Origin: Scedosporium boydii
Taxonomy: Eukaryota > Ascomycota > Sordariomycetes > Microascales > Microascaceae
Reading direction: 5' to 3'
Length of the DNA: 33,056 nucleotides
Assembly: GCA_002221725.1 (NCBI GenBank)
Contig: NJFT01000331.1
Location: 1-33,056, forward strand
Shown here: positions 30,644 through 33,056 of the stretch, in pieces
Numbering within the stretch: position 1 is the first letter of the stretch
How the letters are laid out: each line of letters begins with the position of its first letter
Position numbers and translations under genes: made by a program
Notes under the pieces: generated by a model
What the model was told of the DNA's origin: nothing
The model's input: only the letters and a program-made list of their open reading frames with translations
The model's database searches: none

Positions 30644-32849
30644 GTCCAGTTTTCTTAGAAATCCCGACCCTTCCTATTTGGGTGTGGAATCAATATTTCA
30701 TGGGAGGGTATGGATGGCAGGGCGAGGGTATGGTCACGTAGCAAGCTGAGGCATGTACGAGGTATCAGAGAAGGGATAGAGGAGAGACATCAGAGACATC
30801 GGGATCCGGGATGCCATTCATTTTCACGACTGCTTTTACATATCCACGCTCCTTCCTGACTGAGGTAACTCTCCACCCCTGCTTTATTGTTCCGTCATGT
30901 CACATTCCAAGACCCGCGTGCACCTGCATACAATATGTCTCCCTCTCTAAGACAGGACCCCTCATGTATCGATTTCATGTATCTGGTCCTTGGATGCGTG
31001 ATTATATACCTGCTATTGATCTTAGTATCAGGTACTTGATGCCGATGTTTGGAGGTTTTAAACCCTTCCTCAACAAGTCTCCAGTACTTGTGTTGTTCCA
31101 GCGATCCCGTCGTATTAGGTCGATAGAAGGAACGGCGACGACGAAAATTCCCTGTAGTCTTCAACCATCATGACGGGCTCCCGAACTCGGGGAAATGGTT
31201 TACAGAAGGATCAATATTGATGACTCTTGGAGCAGGCTTGGCTGCGAGGCTCCCTCAGATGACAATAGGATGCAGAGTTTCCGCATGGTCGCCTTCGTGC
31301 ATGTGCAGTATTCTCCCCCTCGCCTGGAAAGCACATTGATTCTACAAAACCGGGCAGTTCCTAGCTGACCAAATCGTTAAAAGGTGGTTGGCTGGCTGGC
31401 GGGGTCTCGGCCTAGTCCTAAGCCAGAGGACACTATCTCGCTTTCGTCCTCACTAGACCCGAGTACCACCCACATCATCCTGGAAAGAGCAAGTGCGGTT
31501 AACATGTTCCATTCGATTTGATGTGGGAGGTCGCAAGAAGCCGATCCATTTCCCAGGTACGGACCTTGGTGTATGAGGTACAGATCCATTGAGGTCATTT
31601 TTTTTTTTTTGGGTCGAGGTTCCAGTGGAAAAGCCCTTGCGCATCATCCTTCAGATCGACCATTCACGTCATGTTACGAAGTACTTGATGGGTGTCCATC
31701 CATATCCATGTTCGTCTCCCAGGTCTTAAACGTTAGGTCCTGGTTGATTGCGGAATAGGCCACGCAAGGGGTTCTAAACGATGAAAGGTGGGTTCTCTAT
31801 GGGCATCATCGTATAAATGGTCCAAGCCCATGGTCAGCGGGTACTGTGCGTCGTGTAGCATTGATCTGTGAAGGAATTCCTTCCATCTACTAGACTAGAC
31901 GGGCGAGGTACAGCCAACTACTGGCTTCTACATTCTCCCGAGTCTAGCTTTCCCTGGAGTCGCCACCACAAGCCACCCGGCCCTGGTTTGGGGCTCCTTG
32001 CGGACTTGCTCATGGTCTGGGGGTGGCCCTTTGTCAGGAACTCGACGACTGTCCCATCCTCTCCTGATACACGACACATGACGGCGGTTTTTTTTTTCCC
32101 CCTTCTTTGTTGTTCGTCCTTTTAACTAGAGTCTAGCGAATCCCTCAATTCTCGATCCATATTCGAGCCAATCTAGATCCGTTCTGACCGAGACTCGCCA
32201 GGGCCCCAATGTCTTTCCTGTCAGCGCTCATCAGTAGAAACATCGTCGCAAACTATCAAACCCATCAGACCCGATCCTGAAAAGGTCCCCTAGCATCTGA
32301 TTGTCGGCCATTATTTCACACCAAAAACTTTAGTTCGACGACTCCGGAACACCGGTGACAAATTCAATCCTGATGGTTACATCTTCTTGGCCCTTTAAGT
32401 AGAGGGTAGTTTGTCATTTGATTCTTTGTATTGCCAGCACTCGACAGAGAGTACATCGAATACTTCAAGTGCAACATCGACAGTTACTCTGTTCCTCTGT
32501 TGCTGTTACCAAAGAATTTGTTTGATCATTAAGCTACCGCCTCTAAGGAAGAAACATTGAAGCCATCAGCGGCTTGCTCACTTTGTGGCAACGGACTTCG
32601 TCATCATCGCCCTGCCTTTTGCGAATTGAGAGTCCCCAAAAAGCAGCCCCAAAAAGCCCCCTCCCCTCCCAAACAGAGGCCCGGCACACTATATTTCTCA
32701 ATAAAGGCGGCCTTTCATGTTGGAGCATCGCTCGGCAGCCCACGAGCAGGTCAAGACCAATACCAACAAAGTGTCATATGGATCTATGGATTGATCCTCG
32801 AATTAACACTTGATGCGACGGAAACCACTTTTGGCTCTTTAAATCCCGT

Positions 32850-32980
32850 TTCCATTCCCTTCTCATCTTTTATATCGTCTTCTATAACCCTTTCTCTTGC
32901 TCATCCATTTTACCCCTCGATTTTCCCAAGCCCCGTTGCCCCTTCCGCCTCTCCACCATTCTGCAGACCCGCCCGCCCAT
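32850..32980 (+). promoter_or_regulatory. CT-rich tract
   Basis: About 130 bases of mostly pyrimidines on the plus strand, with repeated TTCTC, CCTTTC and CCCTT motifs. In filamentous ascomycetes, pyrimidine tracts often sit just upstream of the transcription start of well-expressed genes. Its place close to the window end fits a rightward gene starting beyond 33056. Confidence 0.45.
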
Positions 32981-33056
32981 GATCCAGTTATAACTTCCTA
33001 TTCCGCTCGGTGTCCTTGCCCTCTTTTAATCATTCTCAAACGACGCCCCCCCTCCC

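Larger units (their letters stand above)
28851..33056. promoter_or_regulatory. gene-poor region, right half: possible long promoter/leader of a gene beyond the window
   Basis: No supported gene in about 4.2 kb. C/T-rich tracts are frequent (for example 29485-29535 and 32850-32980), with homopolymer T runs at 30620-30643 and 31598-31610. Open frames (for example 29939-30268 plus, 29986-30408 minus, 32557-32982 plus) overlap on opposite strands and have compositionally biased, unrecognisable products. The dense CT-rich end resembles the pyrimidine tracts found before transcription starts of filamentous-fungal genes. I infer, without proof, that a plus-strand gene starts to the right. Confidence 0.35.

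Noticed and set aside
32557..32982. A 141-codon plus-strand frame near the right end.
   Set aside because: Its second half is simply the translated CT-rich tract (Ser/Pro/Phe-rich), so the length is explained by composition.
1..33056. CRISPR array, 5S rRNA or bacterial mobile element.
   Set aside because: No regularly spaced repeats, no 5S rRNA consensus and no transposase or integrase motif were seen on either strand.

Overview
The window is nuclear DNA of a filamentous ascomycete, most like the Eurotiales (Aspergillus/Penicillium group). That placement is an inference from three things: genes with short introns (about 57 to 103 bases) that have GT donors, CTAAC/GCTGAC branch sites and AG acceptors; typical Pezizomycotina families (the fungal DUF6536 membrane proteins, homeobox plus C2H2 regulators, F-box/ankyrin proteins, fungal thiol methyltransferases); and an intron-containing tRNA-Gly. 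No bacterial, plasmid or viral gene is evident. The sequence begins in a poly-C/poly-T run and ends in a C-rich run, so it may be one complete contig of a fragmented assembly.

Layout. 0.7 kb: tRNA-Gly(GCC), minus strand. 1.5-5.7 kb: two divergent membrane-protein genes, an unrecognised protein with about seven membrane segments (minus, three exons) and a DUF6536 protein (plus, three exons). 6.1-7.2 kb: a secreted protein with a degenerate actin/Hsp70-like fold (minus). 8.5-10.1 kb: a secreted HExxH metalloprotease-like protein with a cysteine-rich tail (plus). 10.4-12.4 kb: a homeobox plus C2H2 zinc-finger transcription factor (plus). 13.1-13.9 kb: an F-box-like/ankyrin protein (plus). 14.0-17.5 kb: three minus-strand enzyme genes in tandem, a thiol methyltransferase (four exons), a short-chain dehydrogenase and a calcineurin-like phosphoesterase. 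19.1-20.0 kb: a nucleotidyltransferase-fold protein (plus). 20.3-21.3 kb: what looks like a decayed gene. 21.6-23.5 kb: a secreted three-domain glycoside hydrolase, LamG-like + Ig-like + GH43 (plus). 23.8-24.6 kb: a probable two-exon orphan gene (minus).

The last 8.4 kb (24.64 kb to the end) has no convincing gene. It holds long homopyrimidine tracts and ends in a CT-rich stretch of the kind that precedes transcription starts in filamentous fungi. It may be the long promoter and 5' leader of a gene to the right of the window.

I found no biosynthetic core enzyme (PKS, NRPS, terpene synthase), no transposase or reverse transcriptase and no CRISPR array. The genes do not form an obvious pathway. 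The secreted protease and the GH43 enzyme fit plant-litter or cell-wall degradation. Exon joins were worked out by hand from frame continuity and splice signals, without RNA data.
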